NCBI GenBank assembly: GCA_021292165.1
Contig: CM037877.1
Location: forward strand, 161,173,580 to 161,237,579
Reading direction: 5' to 3'
Length of the DNA: 64,000 bases
Source of the DNA: Shinisaurus crocodilurus
Taxonomy: Eukaryota; Chordata; Lepidosauria; Squamata; Shinisauridae
Of the stretch, positions 33,094 to 44,300 are shown in pieces. Under the pieces are notes generated by a model. It had not been told where the DNA came from. It did no database searches and saw only the letters and a program-made list of their open reading frames with translations. How positions within the stretch are numbered: position 1 is the stretch's first letter; every line of letters starts with the position of its first letter. A program made the translations under genes and the position numbers.

Positions 33094-33795
33094 GCCTGAT
33101 GGGGTGAGGCATAAGGGGTGGGGCCCTGAGGCAATATTTATGCACAGAGACCCCACCCAGTGCCTCTTTCTTCGCAGCTCCCTCCCTCCACTCCCGATGA
33201 AGCAGTGTGAGCTCCTCTGGTCGCCTTTTATGGGGCCGAGTAGGAATTTTGGCTCATTGTCCTTATTGGCTCGGGGCAATGTGCGAGTTTCGCCTACTCC
33301 ATACTGTGGAATCGGCGGTGGGTTTGTTGTTTTGGGTTTCCTGTTATTTCGGTCACATTGGCCTTAGTTTAGGCGGTAAGTGCAGTGTATAGGCAGTGGG
33401 GGTTAGGGTTGCGGTGTGCATCCCATGGCACCTTTGAAGGTGATGGGCGAGAACCCGAGCCTCACAAATGTCGATGCCGTGTGGCTCAATTTGTGAGAGG
33501 TAGGGTCGCCTTTGGGGTCTACCCATCTCACCCACCTCGGTTGCCCCGTTGCGCCAGGGGGCGGTGACCCTAGGTAGATCCCCCAGCACCCCGTGTGCAG
33601 AATTCGAAGGTGGCGAGTTACGGCGCCGCCCTCGAGTTTGAGATGCTTTCGCCCGAACATTCTCCACTGGCCTTTTGGACGACCTTAGTTAATCCCGCAC
33701 TTCTCCCCTCGCAGATCTTCGAATGAATAAATGTGGCCCTGATTTTATACCAACAACTGTTATCTCATCTCTTCATTTCCACCCTTTGCCCGCGC
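33094..33795 (+). repeat. Possible solo LTR
   Basis: A block that differs from its surroundings, with a TATTTATGC TATA-like element at 33136, a CpG-rich middle and an AATAAA signal at 33725 followed by TGTGGCCCTGATTTTATACC. It could begin TGATGGGG and end GCGCA. No clean 4-6 bp duplication could be settled and no internal coding region or partner LTR is present. Another GC-rich retroelement end is possible. Confidence 0.35.
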
Positions 33796-33984
33796 AATTG
33801 TCCATCCTTAGTCTTTACTGCTTACAGGTGTACAGACTACATGTGAGCATGAAATGAATATTGACTTCTGATCCAATCATATATGGTTATTATATTTATA
33901 GCATATTTTTAGAGCACCATTTCAGTTTCCAGGAGGGAAGGGGCAGAAAGACATTTTAGTAAGAGAGCAAGATTCATAGCAATC

Positions 33985-34345
33985 CTCTAAGGCAGGGCTG
34001 GGGAACATCTTTCAGCTCAAGGGCTGAATTCAAGTTTGGAGAAGCTTTTGGGGGGGTCACATTTCAGTGGTGGGTGGGGCTGAAGGCAAAAGGGGTGGAG
34101 TCAAATATACACAAAAATACCAGCATATTTTAGCTTAAAGCTCTTACTGTCTGCAACTAAGCCTCAGGAAAGGAATTTCATTCCTTTAGAGTGGGGGAAA
34201 AACTGTGCAAAAGCACGGAAGCTACCAGACCATCAGCAGTGGCGGGAAGGGGATGTGGCCAGGAGAAATGGGCGTGGCCATCTAGGGAACCCCAGAGGGC
34301 CAGATTTGGCACCCAGGCCTGAGGCTCCTCACCCCTGTTCTAAGA
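33985..34345. mobile_element. hAT-type MITE
   Basis: Element 33993-34337: left CAGGGCTGGGGAAC and right CTCCTCACCCCTG are inverted with gaps. Flanks CTCTAAGG/TTCTAAGA agree at 6 of 8. The interior contains GGGCGTGGCCATCTAGGGAA and CCCCAGAGGGCCAG. Confidence 0.75.
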
Positions 34346-34577
34346 GCCAGTGAGGCGTAGTGGTGAGAGTGTTGGACTGGGACTCGGGAGATCCGGGTTC
34401 TAGTCCCCGCTTGGCCATGAAACTCACTGGGTGACTTTGGGCCAGTCACTGACTCTCAGCCTAACCTACCTCACAGGGTTGTTGTGAGGATAAAATGGAG
34501 AGGAGGAGAATTATGTAAGCCGCCTTGGGTTCCTTGCAGGAAAAAAGGTGGGGTATAAATATAATAAAATATAATAT
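34343..34577 (+). mobile_element. tRNA-derived SINE (Sauria type), full length
   Basis: AGAGCCAGTGAGGCGTAGTG head, GGTTCTAGTCCCCGC B-box, TTTGGGCCAGTCACTGACTC, GCCGCCTTGGGTTCCTTGCA and a GGTATAAATATAATAAAATA tail. It immediately abuts the hAT element on its left. Confidence 0.93.
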
Positions 34578-34854
34578 AAGACCTATTGTTGCTTATATTC
34601 TGGATTAAATGGAAAACAAAAATATATATTCATATTTACATTTTTATAGCTTATCACCCAATCCCAGCTGGGGGCCATATGCCAGATACATTTATCTTGA
34701 GTGCGTTCTCTTGGGCTATCAAAAATCAATCAAGAATAAGGAACAGGTCCATAAACAAAAAAAAACATCTGTTACAGAGAGCGAATAGAAATATTTTAAT
34801 TCTTTTTATAAATATTTTATAATAAATTCATAATGAATTATAAATATTAATATA

Positions 34855-34965
34855 TTTACTTGTGCACTTATTCTGGTATTTCTATGCTGCCCTATAACAA
34901 AAAGGTTCTCAGGGCGGCTCATGCAACAGTGTGGGAAATGGAAAGGAGCATCACAACAACAACAG
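34855..34965 (-). mobile_element. L2/CR1-like 3' tail fragment
   Basis: TATTTCTATGCTGCCCTATA and GTTCTCAGGGCGGCTCATG correspond to the reverse of L2-type 3' ends (as in CACTCAAGGTGGCTTACC at 41.1 kb). Confidence 0.45.
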
Positions 34966-35029
34966 CATAACAAGGATCTCACTGATACATACGCCCCACT
35001 TTAAACAGATGATAGGAATCAACAGTTTC

Positions 35030-35238
35030 TTAGGGCAGTATCCAATGATAACATTCTGCTAACGCAAATTACATTGCTAGTGATCTCTAGCACAATGCCA
35101 ATAGCATTAGCTTGCGCTACAGGTTTTCTGGGGAATCCCATCGCTCAAGCTAGTGCTATTGGCATTGCACCAGAGGTCCCTTACACTAGTGCAACATAAT
35201 TTGCATTAGTGGAATGACATTGTTGCATACTGCCCTTA
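35030..35238. mobile_element. PIF/Harbinger-like MITE
   Basis: Element 35033-35235: GGGCAGTATCCAATGATAAC at left, with GTTGCATACTGCCC at right as its near complement. Long imperfect arms include AATGCCAATAGCA and its inverse TGCTATTGGCATT. TTA occurs on both sides. Palindromic and non-coding. Confidence 0.8.
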
Positions 35239-35824
35239 GTTTCCAAATGACATAATATCAGTACACCTGACATTAATATTCTCTACTTAAATGCAATGAA
35301 GTGCTTGCTCCACAGATGTCAATCCCTGGGCTCTGAAATGAGAACCAGACCTTTGCAGGTTGTGAAAGACCTCAACATGTTTTATTCTTCGTCATGCTTC
35401 CATACCGTTTTTGCTTTCAGAAAAATGTCTTCTTCACTATTTTCTTATCACCACTGGTCTAATATCTGTATCTATGTAGATAGACATAATGCTGTACTTC
35501 TCTTGCTTTCCATGGGTTATACACGGGTGTACACGGCTATAGTTTGGATGCTTACGAAAGCACTGCTGGCAGACCGGTATTTATTTAGCCAAGTCAAGTG
35601 ACATTCAGAATTTCTTCATGTGAAATCTGACCTCTTTGGGTCTGTCCTCATTATCTCCCAGGCCTCCACCTCCTCTTGCACCCAGGACTCATAACGGCTT
35701 TCCTAAAAATAGTATGCTATCCTTTGGAAAGTACCAGTCTATCAGCACTGCTTCCTCAAGCAACCATGCAGAGCTTGAACAACATAAGCAGTATCACATC
35801 ACTAAGTTATGCACTGCTTTCCAA

Positions 35825-35939
<115 letters not shown>

Positions 35940-36004
35940 AAAGGCCATTATTAAGACAAATGCTTTCAGATCTTTAACAAGTGAGCCCAGCCATACACTA
36001 TTTC

Positions 36005-36195
36005 TTGATTACCTTTCTATCACACCTTTGAGTACATGGGTCTCCCCTCCACCCCTGCACCTTTATCTTCACAATAAGTGTGAGAGTTAGGTTAGGATGA
36101 AAGTTGCTCACTGTGCTTCCTGTCTGAGATGGCATTTGAACCAGGGTCTTCCCAGTCCTAGTCAAGCACTCTAATCACCACACCTCACTGTCTGC
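36005..36195 (-). mobile_element. Old tRNA-derived SINE copy
   Basis: Reverse-strand remains: TCTTCACAATAAGTGTGAGA, GTTAGGTTAGGATGAAAG, ATTTGAACCAGGG and CACTCTAATCACCACACC. Strongly diverged. Confidence 0.6.
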
Positions 36196-36892
36196 CTCTA
36201 CTGTCTCGCTACAAAGTCACCAATAAATGAGAGCCAACACAATGACCTATCATCAATAAGCTGGTAGGCTAAAAAGATTGCCATAAAGATCCACTTCCAC
36301 AAGCTTGTAGCAATCCCCCCCCCCTCTCCCGCCCTCCTCTTTTGCCAGGAAGAATGTAGATTTGATCATTTGCTCTACAGGTGTCAGCTGAAGTTCTTTC
36401 TGAAGATTCCATCTGTTCTATGTAGAGTGTTTCCTCATCTAATTGCATTCAATTAATCTAGAACCGTCTTGTTTGCACTTATACTAACTACCCAGATTGT
36501 CATCAGAGCTCTCCAATAAGATCCTTTTCTTCCTACTTACAGCATCAAAGGAGATCAACAAATTGGACGAAAATCAACTAGTGTTTTCTGGGCAAATTAA
36601 AATCAAGCCTTCCATCTCAAGGAGGATTTACAGGTTTGTTTTGTTTTACTATTCTTTATTCTATCAGGCCTATTTTTAGAACCTCTGGATCTGAAATCAT
36701 TATGTTGTCAGTTGATATTATCCAGGTTTAGGAAGAGAACATTTGCCTCAGAAAGCAGAAGAGTACAACTAAGCATGCCATGTCAAAACAGAAACACCGT
36801 CCTTTCCCGTGAAAATTCTAATGCTATGTCAAGGGATCAGACACATAGCATCAGTCTGCGTCACTGCATGAAACCTTATTCACATTTCTCTT
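36196..36892. other. Nothing recognised
   Basis: No credible gene. A C-rich run lies at 36317-36325. Confidence 0.4.
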
Positions 36893-36904
36893 TTAATTAT
36901 CAGG

Positions 36905-37020
36905 GATGTTGAAGAGTCCTTGGTCTCGAGTCACGAGTCGAGTCACGAGTCTTTGGACCCGAGTCTCGAGTCCGAGTCCGAGGTCCAAAATGGTGACTCA
37001 CGAGTCACAAGTCACGAGTC
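36905..37020. repeat. Subterminal CGAGTC motif cluster, left end
   Basis: About ten CGAGTC or close variants (some as GAGTCACGAGTC or GAGTCCGAGTC). The matching cluster at 37780-37885 lies at the other end. Short repeated subterminal motifs of this kind in hATs usually bind transposase. Confidence 0.85.
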
Positions 37021-37412
37021 ACTCCCAAAGCTGACTCCATGAGTCCCTATTAAAATCAATGGGGGCGTTTCCCAACAAAATAAGGCTACTTCAGATGTGT
37101 GGTTTAAATAAATTCTAGGCACAAATGTGCCTTTTTATTTCAAAACTCTGCAACTGATTTTGGCAAGAACAGACCAGGCAGACAAACCCAAAATAACCAG
37201 ACAGTCAGAGGAGGCAGGGAACCCCAAAGCAGGCAGGCAGAGGCCTTTGTCTTGGACAATTCAACTGTTGAACTGGTCAAGAAGAGACCAGGCAGGCAGA
37301 GGAGGCAGGGAACCCCAGACAGGCAGGCAGAGGCAGCCAAACCCAAAATGTCTGAAAGGTTGCATTTTAGAAAAATGATTTTAAAAAATAAACTTGCTGT
37401 ACTTCCTAAAAC

Positions 37413-37691
37413 TTATCCATGTTGCATTTGAGGAACATGATTTTTTCTAAATGTTTGGCCCCCCATTCTGGAACTGTGAGATCTCATCACAATTCCACCC
37501 TCACTGAACACCCGCTCCACTGGTGATGAACTTGCTGGAACCAGAAACACACTCAGAGCAGCCACACAGAGTAATCTCAGGTCCTTCTTCTGCCTCTCCC
37601 AAGTACGCAACACATCAATCAAAATAAATCTTGACACACTGTTGGGGCTGCACTCCTGGTAGCCGTCCATAGTGGCCGAGCAGCGGCACAC
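37413..37691 (-). pseudogene. hAT transposase C-terminal (dimerisation) remnant
   Basis: The frame contains LCVAALSVFLVPASSSPVER followed by VFSEGG and MRSHSSRM, the hallmark of the hAT C-terminal dimerisation domain of ZBED-like transposases (PASSxPxERVFS). The BED finger and the DDE catalytic core are absent, so it cannot transpose. It lies within the TTAATTAT-flanked element and probably derives from its own lost transposase gene. Confidence 0.85.
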
Positions 37692-37779
37692 CTCGCTTCC
37701 ATGCGCTCTTCGCCAGCTATCACGTTCCTCTCCACTCCTTCTGGCACAGCCCAGGGATGTTGAAGAGTCCTTGGTCTCG

Positions 37780-37885
37780 AGTCCCGAGTCGAGTCTCGAG
37801 TCCCATTAAAAATATTGGGATTCGAGTCCGAGTCGAGTCAGAGGGGGGACTCAGTCCGACTCACGAGTCGAGTCTTCGAGTCCCC
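37780..37885. repeat. Subterminal CGAGTC motif cluster, right end
   Basis: About ten CGAGTC/GACTCG copies around a GGGGGGACTCAGTCCGACTC block; counterpart of the left cluster. Confidence 0.85.
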
Positions 37886-37984
37886 ATCCCTGTTAATTAT
37901 TTAGAGATAGTACCTCCTCAGAATTTAGACCTTTCTCTCCAAATAAATGCAGAATATAGTCCTTTCATGAAGAACCATGTATGT

Positions 37985-38035
37985 TACCTTGAGCTCCTTG
38001 GAGGACAGGCGGGATATAAATGAAACAAACAAACA
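37985..38035 (+). mobile_element. SINE 3' tail fragment
   Basis: TACCTTGAGCTCCTTGGAGG, ACAGGCGGGATATAAATG, then an (ACAA)n tail: the 3' end of a squamate tRNA-type SINE without its head. Confidence 0.65.
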
Positions 38036-39299
38036 GTGTCAAGCAACAATTATTTCCAAAGTGCCTGTAAGCTCAGAACCAGTGTATCTCTAGAACTGTG
38101 GTCACCTGCCTCCAGAAGGAGTAGAACACCAGGAACATATGGTGGCTGAGAGCCAGTGTCTGCCAAAATGGTTCTGGCCAGGAACCTAGATATCTCCTCA
38201 AATATTACCAACAGGACAAGTTCTCAGCAATGTCAGGCCCCTCCCATTTTCTTGGGCATGAGAAAAGTGCTATCTGTCCAAAGAAGATACAGCCCCTGCT
38301 AGTACCACCACCTGTGGGCCTGTGTCAGAACTCGCACGCCCCACCATTTTGGAGTTGAAAAGGACCAGCTGTTTTGCTGAGGGACTTCTAAGAGGTTTTA
38401 TTAAGTTGAATCTTATTGCTTGTTAAATCTTTGATATTTTATGTCATTTGTATTCCGAGCCTGCTGTAAGCTGTGCTGCATAGTATTCGGAAAAGATAAA
38501 AATACAAAAATGGCAAGAAAAGGTGAAGAGAAGAAGGCAACCATATTTAATAGATCAGTTTGTACTCATACTGAAGCAATAGTGCTGTGAATATTTGCTA
38601 CTTGGAGAAATTAATTTACATTTCTGCATCTCTACTAAGCGGCTTTGATTTTTATCTCCCTTTTCTTCCTTGCTTCATCTCTTCCTCCATGATAGATGTT
38701 TGTCTTCCCTTCTATTTTACTGAATGGGCATTGCTAATTCAGGGAACACATACTATCACACCTGCATTCAGCACAGTATACAGAAGGCGCGCGTGTGTGT
38801 GTGTGTGTGTGTGTGCATGCAAAATAATCTGCAAAGCTCCCTGCTGGTACAACTGTGAAAAATGATGGAAAAGGGGCCTCAAAGCATTCTCCGCAAAGCA
38901 CATTAGAATTAAAAAGAAACTGCAAATAACCATGCAATTTGCAGTTGAAAAATAGTGACATTATCCCCACCCTTTAATGGATATTGCTAAAATGAACATT
39001 TGTAAAAGCTGAAGAGACGCAAGCCCAGCTGCTGCCTCTGTATGCCTTATGCATCTCATAATTGCAAATATGCCAGAGAATACATATAAGGACATCAGTA
39101 TGGATCTGCACCCAGCTGGTATCCCCATATGCCTTGTCACAATTTCGTATTTCAAAGACAACAAATGTAGGAGACCATCAGGGCTGACTTCTGAGCATCA
39201 TAGAAAACAGTAGTTTTCAAATAGTGTTCCTGGGACCTTATCCAACATTCCTTGATGAGAAGACCAATAATAGTGGAGAGATTTCCCCTGTACGATACG
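38036..39299. other. Nothing recognised apart from a (GT)n repeat
   Basis: (GT)n at 38789-38815 next to a short GC dinucleotide run. The cysteine/valine- and threonine/histidine-rich frames there are artefacts. No gene. Confidence 0.45.
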
Positions 39300-39960
39300 T
39301 TTGTGCACCATTATTGATTGTCCCTTCTTTATTCAATTCTATTTTATCTCCAATATTTTCAGGGCAGCCTTCATCAGAGGTATCTAGGCAGCATACAACA
39401 AAGATAATAAAACACCAGCATGAAGTATAGAATCACACATAAGGAAGCAACAGAGCAGAGCAACCAGAAGAACATTTGGCATAAAAAAATCAGGAAAACA
39501 GATGAAAAAAATCATACAGTGAATTGATATTGCCTGGTAAAATGCCCAGGCAAATAAAAACGTTTTTGCCTGGTGCCTGATGTCCAGTTTGTGCCAGGAA
39601 GGTCCCTGAAGTGGAGGGTATTCCAAAAATGGGGTTCCATGACTGAACATTGGGGTACCATGACGAGCCACCTAGATTCAGATGTTGGGATGATCTGGAG
39701 AGCCTCAGATGACGAACGCCGTGTTCAGGCAGGCTTGTGTGTTAGAAGAAGGTCCCTCAGGCACCTACATCTCAAGCAGCTTTAGGGCTTTATAAAGAAG
39801 CACCAGCACTTTGAATGCAGTCCTGAAGTGTGCAGCCACAGTGCTTGGTGTGTTCTAAGGCACAATCTCAGTTTGTGTGGGCCAATGCCAAGGCCCAACA
39901 GGCCTTACAGATGCTCCGCACGAACTGAATGTGTACCTAGAATCCTCTGAAGCACTCGGG
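39300..39960 (-). mobile_element. Decayed L2/CR1 LINE 3' end
   Basis: Antisense to phrases typical of L2/CR1 3' regions: CCAGGCAAATAAAAACGTTT, TTTGCCTGGTGCCTGATGTC, GGGTATTCCAAAAATGGGG and GGCTTTATAAAGAAGCACCA with CTTTGAATGCAGTCC, in the same order as in the intact L2 (TTTAAAGGTCAAAACCAACA...CTTGAATTCGGC). Diverged beyond coding. Confidence 0.6.
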
Positions 39961-40242
39961 TTCCATGGCGGGCATGCATGTGTTTCTCAGCAGACAGATT
40001 TGGAGCATTTTCCCTGAAGGTAGGAAGACTGAAATACACTTGTGAAACATACACAACAGGTTGTTATTCAGGAGGGTCTTGCTCAACCAGGCTCATTGGA
40101 AAATCACATTTTATATCCATCTCCAGTATCTTGCAGGAGTTACAATGGCAGGGTGTTATTTGTGGATATTTCTCTCATAGAACCATGATTACTATTCACT
40201 ATAGTCTATCCTAAACCTCCTTTCCTAAATGATTAACCATAA

Positions 40243-40536
40243 TGCTAGACTAGGGGTAGGCAACCTTTGTAGGCCTGTGGACACACTTGGAAATTTGAGA
40301 AACTCTCCTGGGCGGCACCACATAATGGCTGCCGTGGGAGGCGTGGCTAGTTACCGTGTAGCCCATTTTCTTCATTCATAGGAAATGAAGATGGCAACTG
40401 CTGGAGGCCCTCAGTTTGCTTTGAAGTGAAAATGTGTGTGTGTGTGTTTTAAGTGCCACCTTGGTGGGCACCAAGAAAGGTGTCTGGGGACGCATTGGTG
40501 CTCACGGCTGCCACACTGCCTACCCCTAGGCTAGAC
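40243..40536. mobile_element. hAT-type MITE
   Basis: Element 40251-40528 with an 11-base inverted end, TAGGGGTAGGC/GCCTACCCCTA. Flanks TGCTAGAC/GGCTAGAC match at 7 of 8. The interior carries a short (GT)n and GTGCCACCTTGGTGGGCACC, itself a hairpin. Confidence 0.85.
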
Positions 40537-41094
40537 CAATTGAACAACAGCATATAATACAATGGCAAGTGAATAGTGGGTGAACGTACAAAATCTTTAT
40601 GAAAAGTGGTTAGTTATTAAGGATAGGCATGCTGCCAAAACTCAAAATTAAGCAGATCATTGGTAGAATCTATTACGTTTGTTAGGCTAGTATGTGTACT
40701 GAGCTTGGATGGCTGTCTAATGAACTTAAGTATTTTTTTATTATTCAAACCGATTATGAGCACCTGTGCTGTCTGCATCTAAAGCATCGAAACTCCGCCA
40801 TTTCTGCACATGTCCTCATGTTGCTTGGTTGGTTTAACCCTTTACTCTCTGAGGGAAATCTAGATGTCCCATTTGCAATGCTCATGCTTGTGGAATGATG
40901 TTTCTTAACCCTTTAGGCTGGGAGTTGTAGGCCTTTTTTCCTGCCTAAACATGCATAGGATTATGCCTTTAGTTACTGTTTTCCAAACCAATCAGTGTAA
41001 AGGTTTGGATTTGAAAACTGAATAAACAGCCATGTAGGTTAGTTCCCATCCCATGTTCAATGCTTTGTTTTCACTTGTGGCTGTGTTTCCTTTA
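40537..41094. other. Little recognised
   Basis: A fragment of the short hairpin family (GGCTGGGAGTTGTAGGCC, ACATGCATAGGATTATGCC) lies at 40916-40970. Otherwise no element or gene. Confidence 0.4.
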
Positions 41095-41219
41095 TTTATT
41101 CATTTGATTTATATGCTATCAAAAAATGGCACTCAAGGTGGCTTACCAAACCATTTAAAATAGATTAAAACAGTAAAACACATTAAAATACAATTTTAAA
41201 AAACCTAACCATTGCAGAA
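41095..41219 (-). mobile_element. 3' tail of an older L2, split by the younger L2
   Basis: Reverse-strand L2-type 3' end: TTATTTATTCATTTGATTTA, CACTCAAGGTGGCTTACCAA, then A-rich spacer. It directly adjoins the 3' end of the younger L2. The coding part on the far side (45221-45784) has the same orientation, so both are best read as one older copy. Confidence 0.65.
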
Positions 41220-41368
41220 TATTTATTTTATTTATTTATTTATTATATTTATCAATCGCCCATCTGGCCGGCCACCCGGCCACCCTGGGCGATGTACAAT
41301 TAAAATACAACAAAACAACACAATAAAATATAATAATTAAAACAATATAAAAAATTCTCATTAAAAAC

Positions 41369-44300
41369 CTAACCCACCCCATATTCCCACCCGAACAGCC
41401 ATGTTTTTAATGCACGGCGGAAGCTCATCATGGAGGGGGCATGGCGAAGGTCACTAGGGAGGGAGTTCCATAATGTGGGGGCCGCCACAGAGAAGGCCCT
41501 CTTCCTAGTCCCCACCAGCCTGGCTGCTCTGGCTGATGGGATAAGGAGAAGGCCGTCCGTGGCAGACCTTGTTGAGCGGCCTACTTGATGTTGCTGGAGG
41601 CGCTCCTTGAGATAAGCTGGGCCGGACCCTTGTAGGGTTTTAAAGGTCAAAACCAACACCTTGAATTCGGCTCGGCAAGCAACTGGTAGCCAGTGCAACT
41701 CATTAAGCACTGGCGTGATGTGATCACGCCGGCGGCTGCCCTTAATCAGGCGAGCCGCCGCGTTCTGTACCAGCTGAAGCTTCCGGACCGTCTTCAAGGG
41801 TAACCCCACGTAGAGCGCATTACAGTAGTCTAGGCAAGAGGAGACCAAGGCATGAACCACTGATGGGAGCAGGTGATTAGGAAGGTAGGGGCGCAGCTGC
41901 CGTATCCAATGGAGTTGATACAGCGCCGCCCGGCTCACAGCTGACACCTGAGCCTCCATGGACAGCTGGGAGTCTAGAATGACCCCCAAGCTGCGGACCT
42001 GGTCCTTCAGGGGGAGATGTACCCCATTCAGCACCAGGTCAACATCCCCTAACCCTCCCTTGTCCCCCACCAGAAGTACCTCGGTCTTGTCGGGGTTCAG
42101 TTTCAGCATGTTCCTTCCCATCCAGCCAGCCACTGACTCCAGGCACTTGGACAGGGTCTCAACGGCCAACCTCGGTGAGGACTTGAAACAGAGGTAGAGC
42201 TGCGTGTCATCCGCATACTGATGACACTGCACCCCAAACCTCCTGATGATAGCTCCCAGCGGCTTGAGGTAGATGTTGAATAACATCGGGCAGAGGATGG
42301 AACCCTGCGGCACTCCACAAGTGAGCAGCCGAGGGTCCGAAGCCTCCTCCCCGAGAACTACCCTCTGATACCTTCCAGAGAGGAAGGACCGGAACCACTG
42401 CAATACAGTGCCTCCCAAGCCCAACCCCTCCAGACAGTCCAGGAGGATACCGTGGTCAACGGTATCAAAAGCCGCTGAGAGATCGAGGAGGACTAGAAAG
42501 GAGCATTCGCCCCTATCCAAAGCCCTCCTCATATCATCCACCAAGGCGACCAAGGCCGTCTCCGTCCCATGTCCAGACCTGAAGCCCGACTGGCACGGAT
42601 CCAAATAATCGGCTTCATCCAAGTGTGCTTTCAACTGAGCACCCACCACCCACTCGATCACCTTGCCCAGAAATGGTAAATTGGAGACTGGGCGAAAGTT
42701 GTTTAAATCCTGGGGATCCAAGGAGGGCTTCTTTAGAAGCGGTCTTATTACTGCCTCCTTGAGGGCTGATGGCATCACTCCCTCCTCGAGGGAGGCATTC
42801 ACCACCGCCTTGATCCCCTCACCCAGTCTCTCCCTGCAGCTCATTATGAGCCAGGACGGGCAAGGATCAAGCAAGCAGGTGGTCGGCCTCACAGATGAAA
42901 GCACCTTGTCCACTTCATCAGAAGGAAGAAGCCGAAACCGATCCCACAAAACCGGTCTGCCATTGGTCTCCTCCCGCTCACTCCCTGTGTCCACGACGTA
43001 CGATATCCCACTCCTAATCCGATCGATTTTATCTGCGAAGTGGTTCGCTAAAGCCTCACAGGAGGCTTTTGACTGTTCCAGTGGGTCCGGAGCGACTGGA
43101 CCGACCAGACTCCGGACCACTTGGAACAGCCTCCTGGGGCAGCACTCTGCAGACGCAATGGAGGCAGCATAGAAATTCTTTTTTGCTGCCTTCACCGCCA
43201 CCCGGTAGGCTGAAGATGCAGCTCTAACCCATGTTCGATCGTCTTCGGAGCGGGAATTTCGCCATCGGCGCTCTAGCCTTCTCACCTCTTGTTTCAGAGC
43301 TCGCAGCGACGGAGTGAACCATGGCGCCGCGCGTGCTCTGTTTAGGCGAAGAGGGCGCTTCGGAGCAACTCGGTCTAATGCCCTGGTGATTGCAGCATTC
43401 CAGTCATTCACCAGGGTCTCGACCGAGCTACCGTTTGTGTGCTCCAATTCCCCAAGCGCGTTCAGGAATCCATCTGGATCCATAAGACGCCTGGGGCGGA
43501 CCATTCTAATAGATCCCTCACCCCTGCAGAGGGGTTGTGGCACCGAGAAATCCAACCCCACCAGATAGTGATCTGACCATGACAAGGGGGTGGTGGATAT
43601 ACCCCCGATCTCCAGATCATTTCCCCCCTCTCCGGAAACAAAAACCAAGTCCAGTGCATGACCGGCTACATGGGTAGGTCCAGTTAATACAGGGTGCAGC
43701 TCCCAGGAAGCCATGGTCTCCATAAAGTCCCGAGGTGCCCCCGTGAGGACAGCCCCCGAATGCACGTTGAAGTCCCCCAGCACCACTAGCCTGGGGGACA
43801 ACACACGCACATCGGAGACCACCTCCAGCACCTCGGCCAGGGAGTCTGTCGTGCAGCGGGGTGGACGGTACACGAGCAGAATCCCCAGGCTGCCCTTTGG
43901 ACCCAACCTCCAGTACATGCACTCAATAAACTTGGTCTCCCGGAGAGGGAGTCTGGTGAGGACCAAGGACTCCCAGTAGATAACAGCCACTCCCCCTCCC
44001 CATCCCCCAACCCTTGGCTGCTGGGCATACGAGAAACCGGCTGGACACAAGGCCGCCAGAGTAGGAGCAGCGGCCTCGTCCAGCCAGGTTTCCGTAACAC
44101 ATGCCAGGTCCGCACCCTCATCCATGATCAAGTCATGGATGAGAGATGTTTTTTGGGCAACGGACCTGGCATTGCACAACAGCAAACGCAGGGTGGGGGG
44201 AGGAGCAACACATCCCCCAGTTATCCCTTGGCTCTGGGCAGGCCCGGAACAAGGGATAGATATTAAGCATCGATCCCTTGTTCCCCTTACTTGGCGTGGC

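Larger units (their letters stand above)
36893..37900 (-). mobile_element. hAT transposon remnant with CGAGTC-rich ends
   Basis: Element 36901-37892 with a perfect 8-bp duplication, TTAATTAT, at 36893-36900 and 37893-37900. It starts CAGGGATGTTGAAGAGTCC and ends TCCCCATCCCTG. Both ends are packed with CGAGTC/GACTCG motifs. A transposase C-terminus is on the minus strand. The left-end sequence recurs, in the same orientation, at 37753, so the right 140 bases look like a smaller element sharing the right terminus. A GGCAGGCAGAGGAGGCAGGG segment is duplicated at 37200-37340. Confidence 0.93.

Noticed and set aside
33380..33420. Telomere-like GGGTTAGGG
   Set aside because: A single GGGGTTAGGGTTGCGG occurrence, not an array.
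34343..34577. tRNA gene
   Set aside because: A- and B-box-like motifs are present, but there is no complete cloverleaf, and the conserved body and tail identify a SINE.
37413..37691. Domesticated ZBED-like host gene
   Set aside because: Only the C-terminal dimerisation segment remains, inside an element with intact target duplications and no upstream exons.
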